Part shown: positions 1 through 5,814 of the stretch, piece by piece
Layout of the letters: every line of letters begins with the position of its first letter
Numbering within the stretch: the first letter of the stretch is position 1
DNA from: Candidatus Bathyarchaeota archaeon
GTDB taxonomy: Archaea > Thermoproteota > Bathyarchaeia > Bathyarchaeales > WUQV01
DNA: 16,138 nt
Assembly: GCA_009889585.1 (NCBI GenBank)
Contig: WUQV01000128.1
Coordinates: 1 to 16,138 of the forward strand
Direction: 5' to 3'
The notes under the pieces: model-generated
Seen by the model: only the letters and a program-made list of their open reading frames with translations
Database searches by the model: none
Told to the model about the DNA's origin: nothing
Position numbers and translations under genes: made by a program

Positions 1-399
1 CATATACTTGTTAATGCCTGTCGAATTAATGCTTAAGAAAGGTGGCATTATAATCATGGCATCTCATGTCCTAACGTTTGGGATGAAGTTTATCATCCAT
101 CTTATATTGAGGCTTGGAATCGAGTGTTAAGACAAACCCATAATCCATATGAAATTAGGGATTTATTCGAGGAGGACTTTGCCCATAGGCCTGAATACAT
201 TTATAAATATAGATTTTGCTATGCCTATCACCTAGTACGCGCCCCGTTTGTGCTTTATAATTATTACGTAACGACAGAGCACGTTAGTAAAGTCTTCATC
301 GCTGAAGCTCAAGACCCGAAGGTCATTCGCCACATGAGTTTCGAGCCTACTAAGATGCTCAGGAAGCTCACTTATACTTATCCTTTAAGCACCTCGTAA
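1..399 (+). pseudogene. LarA-like (DUF2088) protein, 3' remnant, frameshifted
   Basis: Two reading frames together give the C-terminal half of a nickel-dependent lactate racemase-like (LarA/DUF2088) protein. The second frame from position 2 reads a glycine-isoleucine strand (LKKGGIIIMASHVLTFG). Near base 80 the similarity moves to the first frame (DEVYHPSYIEAWNRVL, then NPYEIRDLFEEDF, then FCYAYH) and runs to a stop at 397-399. The NPxEIRxxxEExF and YAYH blocks are typical of one LarA-like subfamily. A GTG at 124 opens a nominal 91-codon ORF, but it sits in mid-domain and is not a real start. The usual C-terminal helix has degenerated. The gene runs off the left window edge, so the N-terminal metal-binding histidines cannot be checked. 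Family recognition is by eye; the frameshift is directly visible. Confidence 0.6.
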
Positions 400-880
400 A
401 GTTTCGAGCCAAAGATTTACGCATTTATAAGCTATGCTAACAAGCGCTGTTTCAAGCCTCATAGGTATTCTGTGAACCTTAGGGATAAAAATCGACCCAT
501 AGCAACGTGAGGTTGAAGAAAAGCTTATATTCGACCAGAAGTTGCCTCATTAGAAATCAGCTTGAGTCGTTCATTCAAAGGGAATTCAAGCTTAAAGTAA
601 TGAGAAAATCGTTAGTATCACACCGATTGTAGCAAGCGTGTTAGTGAACTCCGCTTGTTACATGCTCACCCTCAATTCACTCATTTCAAGCAATATGTCC
701 AGCTATGTGACCTCGCCACTCTTCTTAAGTTTCCTTGGGCGTCGCGATGAACAAAGCTATCGATAAAGCTATAGGAGCTATGCTCACTATTAAGAGCGGG
801 AGCTTCATCACGTTCGGCTAAGCTTCAACCTCCCTTAAACTTTTGTTACGTCGCAATCACGGATAATGGAACATCTGTAA
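400..880. other. gene-free stretch with coding debris
   Basis: No complete gene is visible over about 480 bases. Between 596 and 821 two adjoining plus-strand frames (596-766 and 741-821) read a serine- and leucine-rich hydrophobic segment (SITPIVASVLVNSACYML, later SPLFLSFLG, then MNKAIDKAIGAML). This resembles the tail of a polytopic membrane protein with one frameshift. I cannot name the family. The rest shows stops in all frames and no structured RNA signature. Confidence 0.4.
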
Positions 881-882
881 AG

Positions 883-892
883 CTTATATATA
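883..892 (+). promoter_or_regulatory. TATA-like box upstream of vapB
   Basis: CTTATATATA, preceded by a purine-containing TAAAG that could be a BRE. It lies only 10-19 bases before the GTG at 902. That is closer than the roughly 26 bases expected for a leaderless start, so transcription from this box would begin inside the antitoxin reading frame. It may be a displaced or relic promoter. Confidence 0.4.
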
Positions 893-901
893 CGCCCTAT
901 T

Positions 902-1090
902 GTGCCGTTGATCGTCGTTAGAGTTGACGAGGGGCTAAAGGAAAGGATGGAAAAGTTCGCTCACATAAATTGGAGCGAGGTGGTTAGAGCTGCTATCCGC
1001 AGGGTTTTAGAGGAGGAAGAGGGGAGGAACCTAGCTAAAGCGGTGCTCATCAATGAGAGACTGAGGAGGAAGCCACCGGAAGGGGGATAG
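902..1090 (+). pseudogene. vapB: VapB-type antitoxin, C-terminus frameshifted
   Basis: The 62-codon frame encodes an N-terminal ribbon-helix-helix (PLIVVRVDEGLKERMEKF, then INWSEVVRAAIRRVLEEEE), followed by the linker AKAVLINERLRRKPPEG typical of archaeal VapB. In the family this linker continues as WDSxxVIRYWRERR, the toxin-binding tail. Here the frame hits TAG at 1088-1090 just after a run of five Gs. The tail is intact in another frame (GDSVRVIRYWRERR, 1083-1124), which needs a net two-base gain to rejoin. The product would keep DNA binding but lose the toxin-binding tail. The GTG start at 902 is fixed by the RHH strand, which must begin the protein. The toxin gene follows at 1126 and overlaps the shifted tail frame, as in intact vapBC operons. 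Confidence 0.75.
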
Positions 1091-1125
1091 CGTTCGCGTG
1101 ATCCGCTACTGGAGAGAGCGCAGAT

Positions 1126-1443
1126 ATGGTGGATGTAGTTGTTGATGCGAGCGTAATCGTCAAGCGGTACCTTGAGGAAGAGTACCAAAGGGAGGCGCTA
1201 TTGATCCGGGATCGCTACACAGAAGGAGCTATCTTCCTTCATGCTCCTGCTCTCTTGCCTTACGAAGTCCTTAATGCCCTGCGCTATGGTAACGTGTACA
1301 ACGCGGAGGAGCTGGTGTACATCCTAGAGGCCAAAGGCTTGTTAAGGGTCGTGCGCAAGGTTCTCGCTGTCAACTCTTATACAGGAAGGGCGCGCCTCGC
1401 TCTGGAAGGCCGCAGAAGAGAGAAGCTAGCTGATCGCGCATAA
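1126..1443 (+). pseudogene. vapC: VapC-type PIN-domain toxin, C-terminal half lost
   Basis: The N-terminal half is a clear PIN domain. It has the first catalytic aspartate in VDASVIVKRYLEEEY (residue 7) and the second acidic residue in APALLPYEVLNALRYG (the PYE glutamate, about residue 47). After the helix AEELVYILEA (about residue 70) the sequence becomes arginine-rich and family-unlike. It ends at 105 residues, whereas VapC proteins usually have about 125-140. The third and fourth PIN acidic residues, normally in a YDAxYxALA block and a TADE block, are missing and I could not find them cleanly in the other frames. The toxin is therefore probably inactive, consistent with the neighbouring antitoxin having lost its toxin-binding tail. 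Confidence 0.7.
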
Positions 1444-1453
1444 CCTTTAAATA
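1443..1453 (+). promoter_or_regulatory. TATA-like box before the SCP2-like gene
   Basis: CCTTTAAATAT directly after the vapC stop codon. Its centre (about 1449) is roughly 27-30 bases before the GTG at 1480, fitting a leaderless transcript from that GTG rather than from the ATG at 1453, which lies inside the box. Confidence 0.5.
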
Positions 1454-1479
1454 TGCATGGCGGCTGCCTTTTCACTAGC

Positions 1480-1842
1480 GTGGCGTTTTCGCAGCTATTC
1501 CAGCGGGGCGTCGAGGAGATCAATAGGCGGGCGGTTACTGACGAGAGGATCCGGGAGGCGCTAAAGAGGTATGCCGGGAGGACTTTCGTGTTCGACGTTG
1601 CCAGCGACGCCGTCTACGTCTTTCGGGTGTCCGAAGGAGGGATTTCCTTCGGCATCCACGCGTCGTACACGCCGCACCCGTCGGACATGTACTTGAGGAT
1701 GGACGCCGGGAGGGCCAAGAGACTCGTTGAGAAGAGAATTACAGTCGCTGACGTACTGCTCGGCAGACTAACTGGGAGAGTCGAGTGGAGGAACATATCA
1801 GTCGGAGACGTGGAGTACTTGCGGAGCCTCTTTGGAACCTAG
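1480..1842 (+). CDS. SCP2 sterol-binding-like domain protein
   Basis: This is a single-domain protein of about 120 residues with the SCP2-like (COG3255-type) pattern. A strand pair reads FVFDVASDAVYVFRV. A DMYLRMDAGRAKRLVEKRI block is followed by a VLLGRLTGRVEWRNIS strand and a C-terminal SVGDVEYLRSLF helix. Such domains bind lipids or acyl chains in a hydrophobic tunnel; the substrate here is unknown. I prefer the GTG at 1480 over the ATG at 1453, because the ATG overlaps the TATA-like box and the extra residues (MHGGCLFTS) add nothing family-like. GC content is higher than in the flanking debris. The neighbours are a broken vapBC pair and a toxin-antitoxin-like operon. A thiolase remnant at 2818 hints that a fatty-acid-related cluster once stood here. 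Confidence 0.7.
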   Translation: MAFSQLFQRGVEEINRRAVTDERIREALKRYAGRTFVFDVASDAVYVFRVSEGGISFGIHASYTPHPSDMYLRMDAGRAKRLVEKRITVADVLLGRLTGRVEWRNISVGDVEYLRSLFGT

Positions 1843-1903
1843 CCGCCCAGCTGCCAGCAAGCTATTAAGGCCAGCTTTGCCTAGTTCAAACTGGTGCTCA
1901 GCC

Positions 1904-2236
1904 ATGTGCGCGGAGACTCTCGATATCGCGAAGCACGCCCTCTCCTGCTTCTCGAAAGCCTGGAAGCTCGCTGAGTCGCTGGAAGCTTTCGCTCTGGAGT
2001 CAGGCGAGAAAGTTTTAGCGTCTGTTGTAGAGTATCTTGAGGAAAAGCTCAAGGGGTACGAGGGGATCGCTGAGCGGCTCAGGAGGAAGTACGGCTGCTC
2101 TTGCGTGGAGTTTAAGGAGAGGCTCGGGCGGAAGAGAACGCACACTTGGGAGGAGGAAGCCGACCTCTTTGACTGGGAAGCAGCGCTGACGGAAGCCGAG
2201 GAGCTGAGAGAACTACTTGCCAGCTTGGAGCGCTAA
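1904..2236 (+). CDS. small helical protein, putative antitoxin partner of the TumE-like gene
   Basis: A 110-residue, almost wholly helical, charged protein: an N-terminal helical hairpin (AKHALSCFSKAWKLAESLEAF), a long coiled-coil-like segment (VVEYLEEKLKGYEGIAERLRRKYG), then a HTWEEEADLFDWEAAL block and a C-terminal leucine-rich helix (ELRELLASLER). I know of no assigned function. Its place directly before, and 20 bases overlapping, a TumE/DUF6516-type gene suggests it is the antitoxin or partner. The ATG at 1904 is preceded at good spacing by GGTG (1892-1895). The frame is open upstream to 1832, but those 24 codons are proline- and serine-rich and lack a helical pattern. No helix-turn-helix or other DNA-binding motif is obvious, unlike TumA antitoxins. 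Confidence 0.65.
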   Translation: MCAETLDIAKHALSCFSKAWKLAESLEAFALESGEKVLASVVEYLEEKLKGYEGIAERLRRKYGCSCVEFKERLGRKRTHTWEEEADLFDWEAALTEAEELRELLASLER

Positions 2237-2573
2237 GACCGTTAACGAGTTCTATGACGCGGTCAGGAAGTGGTGTCTAAATCGCGGCTTAGAGTTTCCT
2301 AAAGTTATCGAGCGCGGCAGGAGGACGATAAAGCTCCGCGTACGCGTAAGCCGCGACGCCTTCATTGACTTATACTTTAACGAGAGTCTTCAAAAACTTA
2401 CCTCAGCCTTAATCGTTAAGGGTGAACGCGTTTTCGGCATAAACGGCGAACCCGGCGCTTGGCATCGCCACCTTCTACGTAATACCTCGGTTCACGAGCC
2501 TATCCCGTCCATGAGCTTAGACGAAGTGTTTGGGAAGTACTGGGCTGCCGTCAAGGAGATTGGGCTCGTTTAA
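2217..2573 (+). CDS. TumE-type (DUF6516) toxin-like protein
   Basis: A 118-residue protein that looks full length. The central block matches the TumE/DUF6516 family: a strand FIDLYFNES (residues 49-57), a second strand TSALIVKGERVFGIN (62-76), then the diagnostic WHRH (82-85) followed by HEPIPSMSLDEVF with H93. Known TumE proteins are toxins of type II toxin-antitoxin pairs. The mechanism here is inferred only from the family. The start is TTG at 2217, inside the last codons of the upstream gene, so the two are translationally coupled; no ATG is available in the right place. Unlike the nearby vapBC pair, both genes of this operon are uninterrupted. Confidence 0.75.
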   Translation: MPAWSAKTVNEFYDAVRKWCLNRGLEFPKVIERGRRTIKLRVRVSRDAFIDLYFNESLQKLTSALIVKGERVFGINGEPGAWHRHLLRNTSVHEPIPSMSLDEVFGKYWAAVKEIGLV

Positions 2574-2784
2574 AGCGCGGAAGCCGTGACCCTAAGTCGT
2601 TCGCGTGGCAAGTCCTTCGATTTCGGCAGCTTGCTCGGTAATTATACGTACGCCTAAAACCTCGCGGTAAAGGGACCTTAAACGCGTACTCAAAGTCGCG
2701 CGAACTAAGCGGGCGTTTTTTCGCCAGAAGAGCGCTAGAACTTCCCAGCTGATTTATCCTTCTGACAAACTTCTCGGGCAACGC
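2574..2784. other. intergenic region with no convincing gene
   Basis: A minus-strand frame here (GTFs to 2610, ending in TAG) reads a plausible protein-like segment, SWEVLALFWRKNARLV followed by REVLGVRIITEQAAEIEGLA. This could be part of a degraded PIN-type or nuclease-like protein. It has an upstream in-frame stop and no start, so I treat it as a relic at best. The overlapping minus-strand ORF at 2551-2781 is low-complexity in character and not protein-like. Confidence 0.3.
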
Positions 2785-2791
2785 TTTTATT
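2785..2791 (+). promoter_or_regulatory. TATA-like box before the thiolase remnant
   Basis: TTTTATT, centred about 30 bases before the ATG at 2818, which would give a leaderless or very short-leader transcript. Confidence 0.4.
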
Positions 2792-2817
2792 CGCTTTCTG
2801 AAAAGCTAGCGTTGAAC

Positions 2818-2948
2818 ATGCGGCCGGAGAGGCCAGTTATAATAGGCTACGGGCGAACGGCCCTCGGGGAGCACCCCGAGAGGAAGCCCGACGAACTCCT
2901 CGAGGAGCAGGGCTGAAGGCGCTCGAGGTGAAATACCGGGAAATCTAA
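2818..2948 (+). pseudogene. thiolase N-terminal remnant
   Basis: The ATG opens a 32-codon frame reading PVIIGYGRTALGEHPER, then KPDELLEE. This is the N-terminal strand and first helix of archaeal SCP-x-type thiolases (acetyl-CoA acetyltransferase family), which begin with a VxIxGxGxTxxGEH pattern. It stops at TGA 2914-2916. One frame over, the expected continuation GLKALEVKYREI runs to TAA at 2946-2948. The remaining 350 or so residues of a thiolase are absent. The similarity is short but positioned exactly at a start codon behind a promoter box. Confidence 0.5.
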
Positions 2949-2955
2949 AAGGCCT

Positions 2956-3174
2956 ATGAGTAAGTACATGAGCGGCTATGCGCTGAGGGCTCCCAAAGTG
3001 GTCAGGATCGGGGACGAGGGAGGCGTTGAAGACATCGACGCGTTAGAGAGGTTGTATAAGCTATATGAAATACGGTACGACGAGAGTATGAGGCGCAAAC
3101 GATTTGATTGCCCTCTTCCGTTTCCGTCGAAAAGCCTACATATTTGGTTTCTTGGCTTTCTGTATGATGAATAG
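2956..3174 (+). CDS. small hypothetical protein before the radical SAM gene
   Basis: A 72-codon ORF. The first 50 residues look protein-like (KVVRIGDEGGVEDIDALERL, then YKLYEIRYDE: a strand, an acidic loop and an amphipathic helix). The last 20 (CPLPFPSKSLHIWFLGFLY) are less convincing and coincide with the likely promoter of the next gene. I do not recognise a family. The stop codon overlaps the GTG of the radical SAM gene by one base, so the two could be translationally coupled. It could equally be a relic of a larger gene that lost its 3' end. No Shine-Dalgarno sequence is evident before the ATG. Confidence 0.35.
   Translation: MSKYMSGYALRAPKVVRIGDEGGVEDIDALERLYKLYEIRYDESMRRKRFDCPLPFPSKSLHIWFLGFLYDE
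3137..3145 (+). promoter_or_regulatory. possible TATA box of the radical SAM gene
   Basis: TACATATTT, centred near 3141. A start of transcription 26 bases on (about 3167) would give only a few bases of leader before the GTG at 3174, or about 25 before the ATG at 3192. It lies inside the preceding small ORF. Confidence 0.35.
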
Positions 3175-4652
3175 TGGTCCGGGTTACGAGCATGAAAAGG
3201 CTTTTCGCCCTTGATCTGTCGATGCGATCTACTGCGTGTAAGTACGACCCTTGCATCATCTCCGATGAAAAAAGAAGGCCGAAGCTCATTTGTAAAGATT
3301 GCAAGGTCACCTTCATAAGCGATCGATTCCTCGGAGAAGATTTCCACAGAAGAGTTCTAGCGAAAGCCCTAGCGAGGAGCTTCCAGAAATACACCTACAC
3401 GATTATAGCTGACGCTGTAGGATGCGACTTGAATTGTTGGTTCTGTTATGCATGGAAATTTCTCAAAAAGAGCTTGGCTGAGAAAGAGTGCCGGACATCA
3501 TTTCTCTCTTCAGAAGAACTCGCTAAGCAGTTCTTCTGCAAGCTCAGGAAGGTTTCTTCTATGCAATATATGGTGGAGCAGATACGCCTTAAGGCTTACT
3601 TGGGTGAGAATGAGAGGAGAAAAATTATCGGACACATCAAGTTGAACCTTCCACTGACTAGAATAAGGATCTCTGGCGGAGAGCCCATTTTCTCAAACGA
3701 GGAGGTGCTGATCGAATACGATGATGAAGAGCCCATCCATCTCGCAGGCGTGAGATACTGGTTGACATTTTTTAAGGAGTTAGATGAGCTGGTTGGAAAG
3801 TTGAAGGGAGAAAGGGTTGTTCATTTTGTTGCTATGGACGAGTGGGATAAGAGCTCTCCCTATTTATCATGTCTATGCGAGGTACCGAGGAGATTGAGCG
3901 TGAGATTTGATACTAATGGAATTCTCTTTGGAAGCGAGAATATTACTGAGTCGTTCATAGGCGGTCTTTTCAAGCCTCACAACGAGGACAAACTAAGCAA
4001 TCTATTCGTACAGATCGACTACTCTTTCAAGGGGGCTTCGCCAACTGAATATTTCTGGTCTCAAGGTACATCACTACCGGTTTCTCTTGAAAAGAATAAG
4101 CTCTCCTTTGTAGCTGAGGAGCATCCCCAATATAGAGGCTATAAAAATATCGTGAATATAATAGAGAAGTATGTAAATATTGATGGAGAGTTTTGCGATT
4201 GTGTGAGTATAATTGCTGAAAGAGGAATTGATCATGATAAAAAGCAAAGAGTATACCTTTACTATCCTGAGGCGCTGGACTGGGGGAATTTCTCAAAAAT
4301 TACTGGGATAGAGCTCTCCCCTGTGATCAACTGCTTCGACCTCAACTTTGGGTGGCGTCCTGAAGCTAAAATCCGCAGGTATTCCGCACGAGGCGCTTTA
4401 ATCAAAATGATAACGGAGCGAAGTTCCATCGACAACATGCAAGCCAGCATCCAAGAGCTCATAGATTTTAGGAATTTACACAAGGACGACCCCTCCTTCA
4501 AGGTGCTCGTTTTTCCCTATAGGGAAGCCGTTGAAGCTGAAGAGAAGTGGAGAGGCAATGAAAAAAGAGCCCCTGCAAACCTTTCCGATGCCCTCCTTCG
4601 GCTGGGTTCTTTCAGGAAACCCGGAGAACTGGGTGGTGGCCTTAAGGAATAA
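3174..4652 (+). CDS. radical SAM protein of unknown function with N-terminal cysteine quartet
   Basis: A 492-residue protein. C84, C88 and C91 in GCDLNCWFCY form the canonical CX3CX2C site for the SAM-binding [4Fe-4S] cluster. ISGGEP (167-171) is the SAM-binding glycine motif, and VRFDTNG (243-249) is the usual fourth-strand TNG. Upstream, C22-X4-C27 and C40-X2-C43 form a likely zinc or extra iron-sulfur site. Further cysteine groups occur at C233/C235 and C341/C343. The stretch between the cluster motif and GGEP is longer than usual. It does not match SPASM, biotin-synthase, viperin or tRNA-modification (MiaB/TYW1) layouts that I know, so the substrate is unknown. The start could be GTG 3174 or ATG 3192 (residue 7). 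The last 31 or so codons run through the start of the overlapping EVE gene and look less conserved in character. The downstream EVE protein is the obvious functional partner. Confidence 0.8.
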   Translation: MVRVTSMKRLFALDLSMRSTACKYDPCIISDEKRRPKLICKDCKVTFISDRFLGEDFHRRVLAKALARSFQKYTYTIIADAVGCDLNCWFCYAWKFLKKSLAEKECRTSFLSSEELAKQFFCKLRKVSSMQYMVEQIRLKAYLGENERRKIIGHIKLNLPLTRIRISGGEPIFSNEEVLIEYDDEEPIHLAGVRYWLTFFKELDELVGKLKGERVVHFVAMDEWDKSSPYLSCLCEVPRRLSVRFDTNGILFGSENITESFIGGLFKPHNEDKLSNLFVQIDYSFKGASPTEYFWSQGTSLPVSLEKNKLSFVAEEHPQYRGYKNIVNIIEKYVNIDGEFCDCVSIIAERGIDHDKKQRVYLYYPEALDWGNFSKITGIELSPVINCFDLNFGWRPEAKIRRYSARGALIKMITERSSIDNMQASIQELIDFRNLHKDDPSFKVLVFPYREAVEAEEKWRGNEKRAPANLSDALLRLGSFRKPGELGGGLKE

Positions 4653-5007
4653 GAAATGGGGCGTGAGCCCGCATCTTAAGTTCCTGTGGGAGCGGGTAAA
4701 GGAGGGAGATCCCCTCTTCTTCTATGCGACGCGGCCTGTGAGCGGTTTAATCGGTATGGCGAGAGCACGATCGAAAATGGAAGAAAAATCGTTGCTATGG
4801 CCTGACGAAGTGCATGAGAATAGGATAAAGTATCCCTTTAGAATTGAGTTCGAAATCGTATCGATTATAAATGAGGCTGATTGGAGAGCTAAACGCCTTC
4901 CCATTCGATATCCCAATTTAATCCGCCATGGGATTAATGTCGTTCGTTATAAACGCATCGTAGATGAACTCGCTGGGATGTTAAGGGATTTTATGGAGAG
5001 TGCATAG
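4558..5007 (+). CDS. EVE-domain protein
   Basis: A 149-residue single EVE domain (PUA-like fold). WVLSGNPENWVVALRNKKWGV makes the first strand and the ligand-side tryptophans. LWERVKEGDPLFFYATRPVSGLIG is the hallmark core in which W-x-R-V-x-x-G-D-x-x-x-F-Y lines the base pocket. LWPDEVHENRIKYPFRIEFEIV follows in the usual place. EVE domains are known or predicted to bind modified bases in DNA or RNA and often sit beside restriction or modification genes. The ATG at 4558 is preceded by GGAGAGG (4549-4555), which favours it over TTG 4531; ATG 4588 remains possible. It overlaps the radical SAM gene by 95 bases, so the two must be co-transcribed. I infer that it recognises a product or target linked to the radical SAM enzyme. 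Confidence 0.85.
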   Translation: MKKEPLQTFPMPSFGWVLSGNPENWVVALRNKKWGVSPHLKFLWERVKEGDPLFFYATRPVSGLIGMARARSKMEEKSLLWPDEVHENRIKYPFRIEFEIVSIINEADWRAKRLPIRYPNLIRHGINVVRYKRIVDELAGMLRDFMESA

Positions 5008-5199
5008 GGTGTAAGAATCGATTTTAGCGGCAGCTGTAGTAGTTGATAATCGCGGAATAATCGTTCGCCAACGCTATGGTTTCTAGCAGCACCGCGATCT
5101 CGGAACGACTTAATGGGGTATTACGTTCAAAGGATTCGGACTTTTAACTCAATTCACGCTAAAATGGTTAGAAATATGAAGATCGAGTTGAGCTGCTAA

Positions 5200-5391
5200 T
5201 TAAGCGGGCTTGAGGTAGCGTATCCCCTTTTTCCTCTCCTCTATAACTAAGCCCTTTTTCTTTAGCAACTCCAACGCTTCTTTCGCCCCTTTCGTTGGGC
5301 ACCTTCCTACAACTTCGGATAACTTGATTCCAGCGGGATTCGCCTTTACTTTTTCGAGGATTTGCTTTTCCTCTAGCGTTAGCTCGCTCAC
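5200..5391 (-). CDS. small winged-helix DNA-binding protein
   Basis: A 63-residue protein with a classical MarR/ArsR-like winged-helix layout: a first helix (TLEEKQILEKVKAN), a second short helix (KLSEVVGRC), a recognition helix (TKGAKEALELLKKKGLV) and a wing (EERKKGIRYLKP). It is likely a transcriptional regulator or an antitoxin-like repressor; the target is unknown. The GTG start at 5391 is well supported by a TATA box 27 bases upstream, indicating a leaderless transcript. It is flanked on the right by a relic-like region and by the promoter of the ATPase stump. Confidence 0.75.
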   Translation of the reverse strand: MSELTLEEKQILEKVKANPAGIKLSEVVGRCPTKGAKEALELLKKKGLVIEERKKGIRYLKPA

Positions 5392-5415
5392 GGTTATAAC
5401 TTTCGGCTCAACGCG

Positions 5416-5423
5416 TATAAGTC
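5416..5423 (-). promoter_or_regulatory. TATA box of the winged-helix gene
   Basis: On the minus strand it reads GACTTATA, with the TTATA core centred at about 5418. This is 27 bases before the GTG at 5391, the expected geometry for a leaderless archaeal gene. Confidence 0.6.
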
Positions 5424-5632
5424 TTGCCTACGGCTATTCTAAACCGTCTTTGAGGCCCGCTCTGGCGGTAGGGTCGTCGTTCTTAATCGGCGACTCGTCA
5501 AATAGGCCTTTCCGCGCCAGCTCGCCGACTGTAGGTCGACATCGAGAGCATGAGCTCGCGACTTTAGCGGCCGGTTCAAGAGGAAAGGGATGCTCGTCCG
5601 CTCGGTTGAGGCCTGAAGGCATTCATCAAAAT

Positions 5633-5641
5633 CTTTATACG
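5633..5641 (+). promoter_or_regulatory. TATA box of the ATPase stump and acylase
   Basis: CTTTATACG, centred about 25 bases before the ATG at 5662, giving a leaderless start. Read on the minus strand the same box is CGTATAAAG, so it could also fire leftwards towards 5610. Confidence 0.55.
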
Positions 5642-5661
5642 CAGGACTTGATCCCTAATTG

Positions 5662-5814
5662 ATGATTATGCTGAACTATACCTTTATCAGGAATTCTAAA
5701 AGCTTAAGGGAAGTCGATCCGAAGCTCAAGTATCTGAATGTACTCATCGGCCCTAACAACTCAGGCAAATCCTTGGCGATGCAGGCCTTGACGTTGCTTC
5801 GACAATCGTTATGA
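5662..5814 (+). pseudogene. P-loop ATPase N-terminal stump
   Basis: A 50-codon frame reading LREVDPKLKYLNVLIGPNNSGKS followed by LAMQALTLLRQSL. This is the N-terminal strand and Walker A motif (GPNNSGKS, about residues 29-36) of a RecF/AAA_21-type ATPase, where this arrangement starts proteins of 300 residues or more. Here it ends at TGA after only the first helix. The stop overlaps the ATG of the acylase gene by four bases (TTATGA). A good leaderless promoter precedes it. The simplest reading is that the rest of the ATPase was deleted, joining its promoter and first codons to the acylase gene. Alternatively, the short peptide is now a translated leader for the acylase. Confidence 0.65.

Noticed and set aside
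2976..3394. Two overlapping minus-strand ORFs across the start of the radical SAM gene
   Set aside because: They lie opposite a gene with clear motifs and have arginine- and serine-rich, non-protein-like composition.
5040..5195. Short plus-strand peptides (AAVVVDNRGIIVRQRYG; NDLMGYYVQRIRTFNSIHAK) between the EVE and winged-helix genes
   Set aside because: They faintly resemble transposase fragments but are too short, out of frame with each other and without a start.
5434..5622. Minus-strand ORF of 62 codons ahead of the winged-helix gene, with RPTVGELARKGLFDE near its end
   Set aside because: The C-terminal third looks faintly antitoxin-like, but the first half is low-quality sequence. The ATG is too close to the only TATA box and no family could be recognised; treated as relic sequence.
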